Below are positions 46,566 to 56,600 of a DNA stretch of 64,000 bases, in pieces; the first letter of the stretch is position 1; each line of letters begins with the position of its first letter. The DNA comes from Hymenobacter nivis (GTDB lineage: Bacteria; Bacteroidota; Bacteroidia; Cytophagales; Hymenobacteraceae), in contig NZ_RCYZ01000001.1 of assembly GCF_006439025.1 (NCBI RefSeq), forward strand, positions 186,001 through 250,000, written 5' to 3'. The notes below the pieces were generated by a model, which worked only from the letters and a program-made list of their open reading frames with translations, was not told the DNA's origin and did no database searches. A program made the translations under genes and the position numbers.

Positions 46566-46646
46566 GTAGTAGCGTAGCCTCTCTAAGTCCGCGCGCGGCA
46601 TCATTAAATGACTTTCCCACGCACGGACTCAAAGAGTCCTCACTAC
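46566..46646. repeat. Imperfect inverted repeat between xylA and tkt
   Basis: The arm at 46566-46598 (GTAGTAGCGTAGCC..., AAGTCCGCGCGCGG) and the reverse complement of 46616-46646 (GTAGTGAGGACTC..., GAGTCCGTGCGTGGG) align imperfectly around an A/T-rich centre. It could fold in the mRNA between xylA and tkt. It looks like a dispersed intergenic element, but no second copy is in the window. Confidence 0.45.
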
Positions 46647-46651
46647 ATCTA

Positions 46652-47968
46652 CTAAATGTACTGATTGACAATGCTTTCCAGCCATTCCTGCTTGCCGCTG
46701 CGGGGGGTAGGCTCGCCCGACTCGTGCGCGATTTTGCGCAGGTCTTCCAGCGTGAGGCCGCCTTTGGCGAACTCGGCACCTTTACCCGAATCAAACGAAG
46801 CGTAGCGGTCGGTGCGGAACTTCTTATAAGCTGATTTTTCCAGGATGGCATCGGCCGTAACGAGGGCCCGGGCGAAGGTGTCCATGCCGGCAATGTGGGC
46901 CACGAAGATGTCCTCCAGGTCGGTCGAGTTGCGGCGCGTTTTGGCATCGAAGTTGATGCCACCCGGCGTGATGCCGCCGTGCTCCAGGATGATGAGCATG
47001 CTCTCCGTCAACTCGTTGAGGTTGTTTGGGAACTGGTCGGTGTCCCAGCCGTTCTGGTTGTCGCCGCGGTTGGCGTCGATGCTGCCGAGCAGGTTGGCAT
47101 CAGCCGCCACTTGCAGCTCGTGCTGGAAGGTGTGGCCAGCCAGCGTGGCGTGGTTCACTTCCAAGTTCAGCATAAAGTCATTCTCCAAGCCGTGCTCGCG
47201 CAAAAAGCCGATGACGGTGGCCGCGTCGAAGTCGTACTGGTGCTTGGTGGGCTCGGCCGGCTTGGGCTCGATGAAGAACTTACCCGTGAAGCCCTGCTTG
47301 CGAGCGTAGTCGCGGGCAATGCTGAGGAAGCGGCCCAGGTGCGCCTGCTCACGCTTCATGTTGGTGTTGAGCAGGGTCATGTAGCCCTCGCGGCCGCCCC
47401 AGAAGGTGTAGCCCTCGCCGCCCAGTGCGATGGTGGCGTCGATGGAATTCTTCACCTGCGTAGCGGCGTAGGCCACCACCTGGAAGTCGGGGTTGGTGCT
47501 GGCGCCGTTCATGTAGCGCGGGTTCGAAAACACGTTGGCCGTGCCCCAGAGCAGCTTCACGCCGCTCTCCTGCTGGTGCTGCTTGAGGTAGTCAACTACC
47601 GTGGCCAGGTTGCTTTCGTACTCGCTCAGCGAGCCGCCCTCGTCCACCAAGTCCACGTCGTGGAAGCAGTAGTAGGGCGTGCCGAGCTTAGTAAAAAACT
47701 CAAACGCAGCGTCGGCCTTATCCTTGGCGCGGCCTACGATGTCGCCTTTGCTATCCCAAGCAAAGTTCTTAGTGCCAGGACCGAAGGGGTCACCGCCGGT
47801 GCCCACGAAGGTGTGCCAGTAGGCCGTGGCGAAGCGCAGGTGCTCCTTCATGGTCTTGCCGGCCACCATGCGGTTTTCGTCGTACCATTTGAAAGCCAAG
47901 TGATTATCTGATTCGCGGCCTTCGAACTTAATCTTGCCGATGCCTTTGAAAAATTCAGTGGTTGCCAT
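46652..47968 (-). CDS. xylA: Xylose isomerase
   Basis: A 438-residue cytoplasmic enzyme converting D-xylose to D-xylulose. The length is that of class II enzymes. Motifs: [14 protein letters not shown] with the catalytic His, the metal-binding [36 protein letters not shown] and [19 protein letters not shown]. The start ATG at 47968 ([17 protein letters not shown]) matches family N-termini. It follows xylB by 114 bases and precedes tkt, forming the cytoplasmic half of the xylose pathway inside a polysaccharide locus. Confidence 0.98.
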   Translation of the reverse strand: MATTEFFKGIGKIKFEGRESDNHLAFKWYDENRMVAGKTMKEHLRFATAYWHTFVGTGGDPFGPGTKNFAWDSKGDIVGRAKDKADAAFEFFTKLGTPYYCFHDVDLVDEGGSLSEYESNLATVVDYLKQHQQESGVKLLWGTANVFSNPRYMNGASTNPDFQVVAYAATQVKNSIDATIALGGEGYTFWGGREGYMTLLNTNMKREQAHLGRFLSIARDYARKQGFTGKFFIEPKPAEPTKHQYDFDAATVIGFLREHGLENDFMLNLEVNHATLAGHTFQHELQVAADANLLGSIDANRGDNQNGWDTDQFPNNLNELTESMLIILEHGGITPGGINFDAKTRRNSTDLEDIFVAHIAGMDTFARALVTADAILEKSAYKKFRTDRYASFDSGKGAEFAKGGLTLEDLRKIAHESGEPTPRSGKQEWLESIVNQYI

Positions 47969-48082
47969 GTTGGAATATGATTGGGGGGTAATAGAGAAGT
48001 TTTAGTAAAAGAGTAGTCAGTTGAGGGGCCCTTATCCCTAACCCGCTCGCCAAAAAAAGCGGAGCCTGACGGGTAAATAGCA

Positions 48083-49588
48083 CTAGGCCAGCAGCAATTC
48101 TGCTGCCCGGGTTTCGCGGACCAGCAAGGTCTGCCAGTCGCTGTACGTTTCCTGGTATTGGGCCTGCAAGGCCGGCGTGGGTTCTACGGTGCTGATGAGG
48201 GCCAGGCCATTAAAAGCCTCTTTGGGGCTGGCGTAGATGCCGGTGCCGATGCCCGCGCCACGCGCCGCGCCCTGGGCCGCGTCAGTATCATAGAGCTCCA
48301 GCGTCACATTACCGCAGTTCACAAACGCCTCGCGGAACACGGGACTTAGGAACATGTTCGCGTGACCAGCACGCACTTTCTGCACTTGCACGCCCGAGGC
48401 GCGCATGATGTCCATGCCGTAGTTGAGGGCGTACACGATGCCCTCCTGCGCAGCCCGGATGAGGTGCGCCTGGCCGTGCACGTTGAACTGCACGCCGTGC
48501 AGCAGGGCAGCGGCGGGCCGGTTTTCAAGAATGCGCTCGGCCCCGTTACCGAAGGGCAGAAACAGCAGGCCCTGGGCCCCTACCGGGGCCTGAGCGGCCA
48601 GCGTGTTCATCTGGTCGTAGGGCAGGTTGCCCACCATTTTGCGCAGCCAGCTGTTGAGAATGCCGGTGCCGTTGAGGCACATGAGCACACCGTTTTTGGG
48701 CTGCTCGCGGGTGCTGTTCACGTGCACGAAGGAGTTTACGCGCGAGCGCGCATCGGCCGTGGTGGTTTCGTTGATGCCGTAAACTACGCCACTAGTGCCG
48801 CCCGTGGCGGCCACCTCACCGGCGTTCAACACGTTCAGCGAGAAGGCGTTGTTGGGCTGGTCACCGGCGCGGTAGGCAATGGGCGTGCCCGCCGCCAGAC
48901 CCAGCACCTGGGCTGCCTCGGTGGTGAGGTGGCCCTGCACCGAGAACGTGTCCACGACTTCGGGCAGCAATTCGGCGCTAATACCGTAGTAATCAAGCAA
49001 TTCTTGAGCAATAGCCTGCTTCTTAAAGTTCCAGAACACTCCTTCCGACAGGCCCGACACGGTGGTCTGCATCTGGCCCGTGAGCTGGTAGGCGAGGTAG
49101 TCGCCGGGCAGCTGAATCTTGTGGATTTGAGCGTAAATCTCGGGCTCGTTTTCGCGCACCCACTTGAGCTTGGAGGCGGTGAAATTGCCGGGCGAGTTCA
49201 GAAAATTCTCCAGGCAAAATTCCTCTCCCAACCCGGCAAACGCTTCATTGCCAATGGCTACAGCGCGGCTATCGCACCAGATAATAGCGGGGCGCAGCAC
49301 GTGGCCGGCCTTATCTAGCAGCACTAGCCCATGCATCTGGTATGTGATGCCGATGCCGGCCAGCAATGAGGCGTCGAAGCCGTACTGGGCCTTGAGCTGC
49401 TGGGTAGCGTTGATGACCTCCTGCCACCAGCGCTCGGGGCGCTGCTCGGCCCAGCCGGGCTGGGGCACGTCCATGCCCATCTCGGTAGTGGGCGAGGTTA
49501 CGGCGGCCACGCAGCGCCCGGTAGCGATGTCGAGCAGCGAGGCTTTAATGGAAGAGCTACCGATGTCGTAGCCAAGCAGGTATTTCAT
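48083..49588 (-). CDS. xylB: Xylulokinase
   Basis: A 501-residue FGGY-family kinase that phosphorylates D-xylulose. The N-terminus LLGYDIGSSSIKASLLDIA is the first phosphate-binding motif; DVPQPGWAEQRPERWW and ITYQMHGLVLLDKAG (substrate-binding MHG) follow. C-terminal ATP-binding elements include AATGGTSGVVYGI and VRAGHANMFLSPVFREAF. Context (xylA directly downstream) makes xylulose the expected substrate. The 117-base gap to the esterase gene upstream holds only a 5-bp-stem hairpin. Confidence 0.96.
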   Translation of the reverse strand: MKYLLGYDIGSSSIKASLLDIATGRCVAAVTSPTTEMGMDVPQPGWAEQRPERWWQEVINATQQLKAQYGFDASLLAGIGITYQMHGLVLLDKAGHVLRPAIIWCDSRAVAIGNEAFAGLGEEFCLENFLNSPGNFTASKLKWVRENEPEIYAQIHKIQLPGDYLAYQLTGQMQTTVSGLSEGVFWNFKKQAIAQELLDYYGISAELLPEVVDTFSVQGHLTTEAAQVLGLAAGTPIAYRAGDQPNNAFSLNVLNAGEVAATGGTSGVVYGINETTTADARSRVNSFVHVNSTREQPKNGVLMCLNGTGILNSWLRKMVGNLPYDQMNTLAAQAPVGAQGLLFLPFGNGAERILENRPAAALLHGVQFNVHGQAHLIRAAQEGIVYALNYGMDIMRASGVQVQKVRAGHANMFLSPVFREAFVNCGNVTLELYDTDAAQGAARGAGIGTGIYASPKEAFNGLALISTVEPTPALQAQYQETYSDWQTLLVRETRAAELLLA

Positions 49589-49705
49589 TTTCTAGTTATG
49601 AATTGTGAGTTGTGAGCTGGGGGCTGTTTCCGTTTTCTGGGCGATACGCCCTTGCTCATGCGCTCATCGTCAAATCAATAGGTTGCCGTGCCAGGCCCAG
49701 CCGGC

Positions 49706-51700
49706 TTAGAAGTCATCGGTGCGGAAGGTGGAGGCGGGCAGGCCCTCTTTGTTATACAGGTTGGCGTTTTCGGGGTTGTCGGACCAGGCGTAGCGTACGG
49801 CCACAGGCGCAGCCACCTGCGGGCTGCTCACCACCACTTTACTGCCCTCCACGCGGGCCGTAGCGGGGTAAAACTTCTTGTCGGCCCCGGCCACCGTGAA
49901 GCCGCCCAGCGGGCCGCCGCCTTTGGCCACCAGCCCGCCGCCCACGCTGCCAAAGGTGAGCGCGACCTGGCTGCCAGCGGTTTTTGAGCTTTGATAAAGA
50001 GGGCCCTCGGCCACCAGCTTGGCGTCGCTATAGGCTACTTTTTCGGCTACCAGGGCCAAACGGTGGCCCACCGTCTGCTTGTCGAGGGGATGAATGTCGT
50101 TCCATTCGCCCACGTCCGAAATCACGGCCATGCCGGTGCGGGGCAGGGCCAGCAGGCGGCGCTGGGCATCGCGCACCTTGGCCTGGTTGCTTTCGCCGGG
50201 CTCCTTTTTGGCGGCGTTGATATTGGCCAGCTGCACGTACAGAAACGGCAAATTAGGCTGCTGGAAGTGGGTGCGCCAGTCTTTGACGAGGCTGGTGGTG
50301 AGGGCCAGGTAATCGTCGGGCCGGCTCACATTGCTTTCGCCCTGATACCAGAGCACACCCTTGAGGGCGTAGGGCAGCGCTGGGGCCACCAGCCCGTTGT
50401 ACAGCCCGCCCGGCTGGTACTGAAACGTAGTGGTGCCCGGCGTGGGCGGCGTGGTAGCGCCCAGCTTATACTGCCAGGGGCCCCGCAGATCTAGCGTCTG
50501 CCCGCCCGCCGTGAGCTGGTAGGTTTTCTCCTTCGTAAAGCCGCCCCGCCCGCCGTTGCTGATGATGCGCACGGTTACCACGTTCTTACCAGCCTTCAGT
50601 ACGCCGGGGCCAAAATCGTACTTGCGCGGCGGATACTGGTAGGCGGTGGTGCCCACCAACTGGCCGTTGATGTAAGTGGAGTCGGCATCGACGAGTGTGC
50701 CCAGCTCCAGGCGGCCGGGCTGGCCGGCCATGGCGGCGGGCACCTCCACTTCCTTCCGGAACCAGAGCACGCCATTTACCATGCCCAGGGGCGTTTGGTC
50801 GGCCCAGTAGCCGGGCACGTTCATCGTGGCCCAAGCGCTGGCGTCGTAGCCGGAGCTGCTCCACTTGGGCTGGCCGGGCTGTTCGCCCTGGTCGGCCTGG
50901 TGCAGGTGCTGGTACCAGGCCCCCACGGCCGCGCCTTCGCGCTGCTTAATGCCGGCTACCGCCGCGCTGTCGCGGTAGGGCGCCACCTGCGCCTCGTACT
51001 TGGGAAACTGCTTGAGGGCGTCGGCGCTCAGCCAGGCTTCAGCGGGCGAGCCACCCACGGCCACCTTTATCAGGCCCACCGGCACTTGGTATTTGGCGTT
51101 TATCTCCTTGGCGAAGAAGTAGCCCACGGCCGAAAAGCCGAGTACCGTTTCGGGGCTGAGGGCCACCCAGGCGCCGCCGCTCACGTCGGCCTTAGGGCCC
51201 CGGAAGTCGTAGCGCATCGGCACGTCGAACTGCCGGATGCGCGGGTTGTTGGCCGTGGCCACCTCTTGGGGGTACTTGTCGCGCACGCGCCGCATGGGCA
51301 GTTCCATGTTCGACTGCCCAGCGCAGAACCACACGTCGCCAAGCAAAATATCCTTCACCACCTGGTGATTGCTGGCGTCGATTTTCATTTCGTAGGGGCC
51401 CCCAGCTTTCATTGCGGGCAGTTGCACGCGCCACTGCCCATCGGGGCCCGTGGTGGCGCGGTAGGTTTTGCCCTGAAAGGCCACGCTCACGGCCTCGCCG
51501 GGCGCGGCCCAGCCCCAGAGGCGTACCGGGGCGTCGCGCTGCAGCACCATGCCGTTGCTCACGAGGCGGGGCAGGCGCACCTGGGCGTGGGCGGGCGCAG
51601 CGGCCAGCAATACCAGCGCTAGCCCAACCTTAGAGAACAGATGCACGTTGTTTTTCAAAGCCTTAGTAGGATTATGGCATTTTTTACAGTACCCCTTCAT
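49706..51700 (-). CDS. SASA-family acetylesterase (sialate O-acetylesterase-like)
   Basis: A protein of up to 664 residues with the SGNH-like motif FCAGQSNMELPM (catalytic Ser in GQSN), KVAVGGSPAEAWLS and a late DVGEWNDIHPLDKQTVGHRL carrying the Asp/His pair. A galactose-binding-like jelly-roll (about 285-420) is inserted. Relatives in xylan loci are acetylxylan esterases, which fits here better than sialate. The start is uncertain. The ATG at 51700 lies one base after a strong hairpin and gives an odd 25-residue CxxC-bearing lead with low third-position GC. TTG at 51658 (LKNNVHLFSKVGLALVLL) or GTG at 51646 would give a normal signal peptide. Confidence 0.88.
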   Translation of the reverse strand: MKGYCKKCHNPTKALKNNVHLFSKVGLALVLLAAAPAHAQVRLPRLVSNGMVLQRDAPVRLWGWAAPGEAVSVAFQGKTYRATTGPDGQWRVQLPAMKAGGPYEMKIDASNHQVVKDILLGDVWFCAGQSNMELPMRRVRDKYPQEVATANNPRIRQFDVPMRYDFRGPKADVSGGAWVALSPETVLGFSAVGYFFAKEINAKYQVPVGLIKVAVGGSPAEAWLSADALKQFPKYEAQVAPYRDSAAVAGIKQREGAAVGAWYQHLHQADQGEQPGQPKWSSSGYDASAWATMNVPGYWADQTPLGMVNGVLWFRKEVEVPAAMAGQPGRLELGTLVDADSTYINGQLVGTTAYQYPPRKYDFGPGVLKAGKNVVTVRIISNGGRGGFTKEKTYQLTAGGQTLDLRGPWQYKLGATTPPTPGTTTFQYQPGGLYNGLVAPALPYALKGVLWYQGESNVSRPDDYLALTTSLVKDWRTHFQQPNLPFLYVQLANINAAKKEPGESNQAKVRDAQRRLLALPRTGMAVISDVGEWNDIHPLDKQTVGHRLALVAEKVAYSDAKLVAEGPLYQSSKTAGSQVALTFGSVGGGLVAKGGGPLGGFTVAGADKKFYPATARVEGSKVVVSSPQVAAPVAVRYAWSDNPENANLYNKEGLPASTFRTDDF

Positions 51701-51701
51701 A

Positions 51702-51738
51702 AATAAGCCCCGGTTTCGAAGCGAAACCGGGGCTTATT
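51702..51738 (-). terminator. Strong hairpin after susD
   Basis: A perfect 17-bp stem (AATAAGCCCCGGTTTCG, 51702-51718, pairing with 51722-51738) has a 3-base loop and A/T ends. It lies 22 bases after the susD stop and ends one base before the first ATG of the esterase frame. It probably terminates or attenuates susCD transcription; the U-tract is short. Confidence 0.75.
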
Positions 51739-51760
51739 AAGTCATCAGATAGTCAGCGTA

Positions 51761-53524
51761 TTAATAGCCAGGATTCTGCGTGATTTTACCACTGGTGCGG
51801 TCAACCTCGGTCTGTGGAACTGGGCGCAGCACGTGAAAGTCCCGGATGTTGATAGCCGCATTGGAGCCGTACACACCGGCGGAGTTTTTAACCAGCGGCG
51901 GCGCATAATTAGTGTTGCGGACCCGCGTGAGCAGCTGGCTGGCACCACTGGCAGTAGTGGTGCGCTTGAGGTCTTGCCAGCGGGTTTGTTCGCCCACGAG
52001 TTCGCGCAGGCGCTCATCGAGGATGAAGTCGATGTTCACGCGGCTGGCCGTAATGTCCATCAGCTGCTTTTGGCCCGTGGCCCCGGCGCGCTCGCGCACC
52101 ACGTTGAGGTAAGTAGCGGCCTGGGCCGAATTGCCGAGGTAGAAATAGGCTTCGGCCGCAATGAGGTAGGTTTCGGCTAGGCGATACACGATAACCGGTC
52201 GAATCGAGAAGCCGTTAACCGACGTGCGAGCACGGCTATCGTACTTGTTCATGGTCGGGAAGAACTGCGTGGTGAGCTGGCTAGGTTGAAAAACCCGGTA
52301 GGGAGCCGGCTTGCGGGCGGCAATCTGGGCCAGCTTGGCGGCCGACAGCTCGCGCCCCGGGTACCAGATGGAAGTATCCCCGACTACGGCTGCGGTGCTG
52401 CCGCCGTTGGCGCCGGGCGTGTTCACGCGGTACACTGATGTAAACCACTTGTTGTAGCGGGTATCGGTCGTGCGCAGCGTTGGGCCTGACTCCAGGGCGT
52501 TGCCAGCGGCATCGCGCAGGATGTACGAATTGATTAGGAAGAAGGTGGGGGCGAGCCGAGCAAACGGGCGACCGTTATTAATGTCGCGGTTCATGTTGGG
52601 GAGCTGGTCGTACTGGCTGCGGAAGAAGAAGTTCATCGCGTTTTCGCCGCCATACGTGCTGCCGTCAATGCGCGAGAATGTGGCATCGCCGTTGAACTGC
52701 GCGTTCATGATTACTTCTTTGCCATTCTCGTTGCCTTCGCGGTGCACATCGGCCACGTCAGCTTCCAGGCCCAGGCCGTAGCGGCCCTGGTTGTCGATAA
52801 GCTCCTTGGCGTACTGGGCTGCCAGGGTGTAGTCGGTAGGCTGCTTGGCCGGCGAGGTAGCGCGGGTCAGGTACACCTTAGCCAGCAAGTGCAGGGCTGC
52901 GGCACGGGTTATGCGGCCCGGCTGAGCTGACTTGTCGGCGATGGTAGCCAGCGCTTCCGTCAAGTCCTTAATAATCTGAGCGTAGACATCAGCTTGCGGC
53001 GCACGAGTGAAATCCTTGCTGGGCGAATCGACAAAGGTGATTTGCAGCGGCACATCCCCAAAATCCTGCACAAGGGTGAAGTAGTAGTTGGCGCGCATCA
53101 CCTTCACTTCAGCCAGGAGCTGCGTAAGGCGGGCCGGGGTGATGCCCTGGGCGTTGGGGCCGTATTGGAGCACCCCGTTGATGGTGTTTATCTGCGTGTA
53201 GCAGATGCTCCACCGGTAGCCGTGCGCGCCGTCGTTGAGGGGGGTTAGCGCGTTGTTGTCGTAGTCGTTCAGGCCACTGTTGGACTGAATACCGCTGGTA
53301 AACGCGTCAGTGCCGGCCTCCGTGGCGAAGGCATCGCCTTCGTTGCCGTAAAGCTGGCGCAGGCCCGAGTACGCGCCGGTTACGCCGGCCTCTACCCCTT
53401 GCGAGGTTTGCAGCAGCGAAGGCGTGAGCACCGATAGGGCGTTTTCATCTAAAATATCTTTATTGCAGCTAGTAGCCGACACTAGCAGGACGGCGCTAAG
53501 AAGACTTAATACTATTTTTTTCAT
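51761..53524 (-). CDS. susD: SusD/RagB-type glycan-binding lipoprotein
   Basis: A 587-residue surface lipoprotein: signal ending LLVSATSCNK with Cys20, followed by the RagB/SusD opening KDILDENALSVLTPSLLQT. TPR-like helices carry GYRWSICYTQINTINGVL and VKVMRANYYFTLVQDFGDVP, both family hallmarks, and the C-terminal half has RLAETYLIAAEAYFYLGN. It forms the lid of the SusC channel and binds the imported oligosaccharide, here presumably decorated xylo-oligosaccharides. It is 108 bases downstream of susC, with a 16-bp hairpin in between. Compared with typical SusD proteins its length is normal. Confidence 0.97.
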   Translation of the reverse strand: MKKIVLSLLSAVLLVSATSCNKDILDENALSVLTPSLLQTSQGVEAGVTGAYSGLRQLYGNEGDAFATEAGTDAFTSGIQSNSGLNDYDNNALTPLNDGAHGYRWSICYTQINTINGVLQYGPNAQGITPARLTQLLAEVKVMRANYYFTLVQDFGDVPLQITFVDSPSKDFTRAPQADVYAQIIKDLTEALATIADKSAQPGRITRAAALHLLAKVYLTRATSPAKQPTDYTLAAQYAKELIDNQGRYGLGLEADVADVHREGNENGKEVIMNAQFNGDATFSRIDGSTYGGENAMNFFFRSQYDQLPNMNRDINNGRPFARLAPTFFLINSYILRDAAGNALESGPTLRTTDTRYNKWFTSVYRVNTPGANGGSTAAVVGDTSIWYPGRELSAAKLAQIAARKPAPYRVFQPSQLTTQFFPTMNKYDSRARTSVNGFSIRPVIVYRLAETYLIAAEAYFYLGNSAQAATYLNVVRERAGATGQKQLMDITASRVNIDFILDERLRELVGEQTRWQDLKRTTTASGASQLLTRVRNTNYAPPLVKNSAGVYGSNAAINIRDFHVLRPVPQTEVDRTSGKITQNPGY

Positions 53525-53560
53525 GACGATTAGTAGAGAGTGGGTGGGAGGCCTGCCGGG

Positions 53561-53616
53561 CCGTTGAGCTTGAGAATAAGGCCAGCATATTAGCTACCTC
53601 TTCTCAAGCTCAACGG
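53561..53616 (-). promoter_or_regulatory. susC-susD intergenic mRNA hairpin
   Basis: A perfect 16-bp inverted repeat, CCGTTGAGCTTGAGAA (53561-53576) with TTCTCAAGCTCAACGG (53601-53616), encloses a 24-base loop. It sits in the 108-base spacer 16 bases after the susC stop. No U-tract follows on the minus strand, so it is more likely a transcript stabiliser, processing site or partial attenuator than a full terminator. Confidence 0.7.
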
Positions 53617-53632
53617 TCTGGTCATTCGTTTC

Positions 53633-56600
53633 CTAGAAGCCGAGGTTTACGCCCAGGATGAAGGACCGCGTGACGGGGTAGTTGCTACCGCCCTGGAAGG
53701 AGATGTTGGCAGCGTTAACGCCGGCCGACGAATCGAAGCGCGACGAGTACGACAGGGCATCGGGGTCGATGGCCTTATTGCGCTGGAAGTACTTATCGGC
53801 CGCCCAGATGTAGGGGTTCTGCACTTGCAAGTAGATGCGTGCCGAGCTCATGAGGGCAGATTTGGCCCAGGCCGCCGGCAGGGTGTAACCCAGGTCAATG
53901 CTGCGCACCTTGATGAAAGTGCCGCTGTGGTAGCCCAGCGTCGAGCCGTAAGTAGGCCACTCGGTAGAGCGCGAGCTCTGGTCGGGCTGCGGGTAGTCGT
54001 TGCTGCCGTTGGTAGGCGTCCAGTAGTTGAAGTTCAGCTGGTTGCGGCGACCGGTGTTGGTGGCGTAGTAGCTCGGGCCGAAAGAGTACGGGTCTACTAC
54101 GGTAGCACCTACGCGGGTCAGCGCCACTATCGTCATGTCGAAGCCTTTGAAACGGAAACGGTTGGTAAGGCCGGCTTCAAACTTGGGCTGGCGCGAGCCG
54201 ATGATCTGGCGGTCGCTGGCATCAATTTTTCCGTCGTTGTTCAGGTCCTCTATCTTAATCTGGCCGGGCTTCGTGCCGTACTTCAAGGCTTGGTCGGCCT
54301 CGTTGGACTGCCAGATACCAATCTTTTTGTAATCGTAGATTACGTAGAGCGGCTGGCCAATAAAGCGCTGGTTGCCAATGTCGTTACGCGGGCTGCCATC
54401 CGCATTGTATACGTTCAGGTCAAGCACCTTCTCGCGGTTCACCGTGAAGTTCCAGTCGGTGCTCCACTCAAAGCCACCGAGGTCTTTGGCCCGCAGGTTA
54501 ACTGTAGTCAGCGAGATTTCCACGCCGCGGTTCTGGGTTGAGCCGGCGTTGCGCAGAAACGAGCCATAGCCGCTGGTTACGGGCAGGGCATCGGGCAGCA
54601 GCAGGTCGCTGGTGCGCTGCTGGTACACCTCTACGCTACCCGTTACGCGGTTTTCGAGGAAGCCAAAATCAAGGCCGACGTTGGTGGTGGTCGTGTATTC
54701 CCAGCCCAGGTTCGGGTTCGGAATGCTAGAGGGTACCACGCCCACCGCGCCGGTGGCGCCGTAGTTGTAGGTGCCTACCGAGAGGGAGCCCTGCGTCTGG
54801 TACGGGTTGATGGCGGTGCTGCCCACGCGGCCCAAGCTGGCGCGCAGCTTCAGGTTGCTTACCCACGCGTAATCCTTCAGGAACGACTCGTTGAAGATGT
54901 TCCAAGCCACGGCCGCTGACGGGAAGGCCTTAAACTTGTTGCCCGGGGCCAAGCGCGACGAACCATCGGCTCGCATGGTCAGCGTGGCCGAGTAGCGGTT
55001 GTTGTAAGCGTAGTTGACGCGCGCCATGAACGACTCCAGCGCCCAGTCGATGGACTGCGTTGCGTTAAAAACGCTGGTCGGGGTACCCCCGGACAGGTTG
55101 TTGTTGAGCTGGTAGTTGGCCAGCAAATTCTGCACGTTGCCACCTACGCCGTCGGCGTGGTAGGTCTGGCGGCTATAAAGTGCCGTCACGTTCAGGTCGT
55201 GCTTCTCGGCAAAATTGCGGTTGTACGTCAGGATGTTCTCCGCCAGCAAGTTGTAGGCAATCGTCGACGATTTGCCAGCCGTGTTGAGGCCGTTGCCGTT
55301 GTTAGGCGTTGCCGAGGCGTAGAAGTTATCGTTGGCCTCGGTGCGGCCATCCAAGCCCACGTTGAGGCGATAGTCCAGCCCTTTCAGGATATTTACCTGC
55401 GCGTACAAGCTGTTGAAGGTGCGCAGGCGGCGGCGCTGGTCGAGGTGCGCGTTGGGCACGTACAGCGTCAGCGGGTTAGAGAGCTGGTCGGCGGTAGGAT
55501 ACAGCAGCTGTTGGCCGTTAGCATCGGTAGTCGAGGCCAGGGGGCTCGTGGTCAGTATCTGGTACAGCACGTTCACGTTCGGGTCGTTCTCATTGGTGAA
55601 CGTGTTGAGCGTGTTCAGTCCCACCTTGATGCGCTTGCCAACCTGCTGATCAAGCGTGCCGCGCAGCGAGTAGCGCCGGAAGCGCGACACGGGTACGATG
55701 CCCGTTTCGTCGTAGTAACCCAGCGAGGCCGAGTACTGCGTCTGGTCGGTGCCGCCGCTCAGGCCCAGCGAGTGGTTTTGGATGTGGCCGTGTTGGAAGA
55801 GCAGGCTTTGGTAATCGGTCGTTTTGCCGGCCGCATAGTTGGCCCGCTCGTCCACCGTCAGGAACGTAGTAGCCGCCACTGGGTCGTAGCTCGGGTTCTG
55901 CGTCCGGTAAGCCTGGAGGCGGTAGTCGTAGTACTGCTGCCCGTCTTGCAAGTCGAAGCGGTCGTAGATGCGCTTCTGGCCGTAATAGCCGCTGTAGGTA
56001 GCCTTGGGGGCCCCGCTCTTGCCGCGGCGGGTGGTAATGAGGATGACGCCGTTGGCGCCCCGGGCCCCATAGATGGCCGTGGAGCTGGCGTCCTTCAGCA
56101 CTTCGAGCGAGGTGATGTCGTCGGGGTTCAGGTCGTTGAGGCTGCCGTCGTAAGGCACGCCGTCCACCACCAGCAGCGGGTCGTTGGAGCCCGAGAGCGA
56201 GCGGTTACCGCGGATGCGGATGGTGGGCGCCTGGCCCGGCGCCGTGCCGTTGCTCGACACCGTGATACCCGCCGCACGGCCCTGCAGGGCCTGGGCCACG
56301 TTGGCCACCGGCACGTCGCGCAGCTGCTCGTCGCTCACGCTCGAGATAGCGCCCGTCACTTGGCTTTTCTTCTGCACGCCGTAGCCCACCACCTGCACTT
56401 CGTTCAGGGCTTGGGTTTCGGGTACCAGGCTTTGGCTCACGTTGGTGCGCTTGCCCACGGCAATTTCCTGCTTGGCGTAGCCTATCGAGCTGAATACCAA
56501 GATGCTGTTGTCGCCCGGCACGGTCAGCGTGTAGGAGCCGCTGGCGTCGGTGGTGGCACCGGTGGTGGTACCTTTCACCACCACCGTCACGCCGGGGATG

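Noticed and set aside
49639..49651. GGGCG-ATA-CGCCC hairpin in the gap before xylB
   Set aside because: A 5-bp stem with no U-tract is too weak to call a terminator or regulator.
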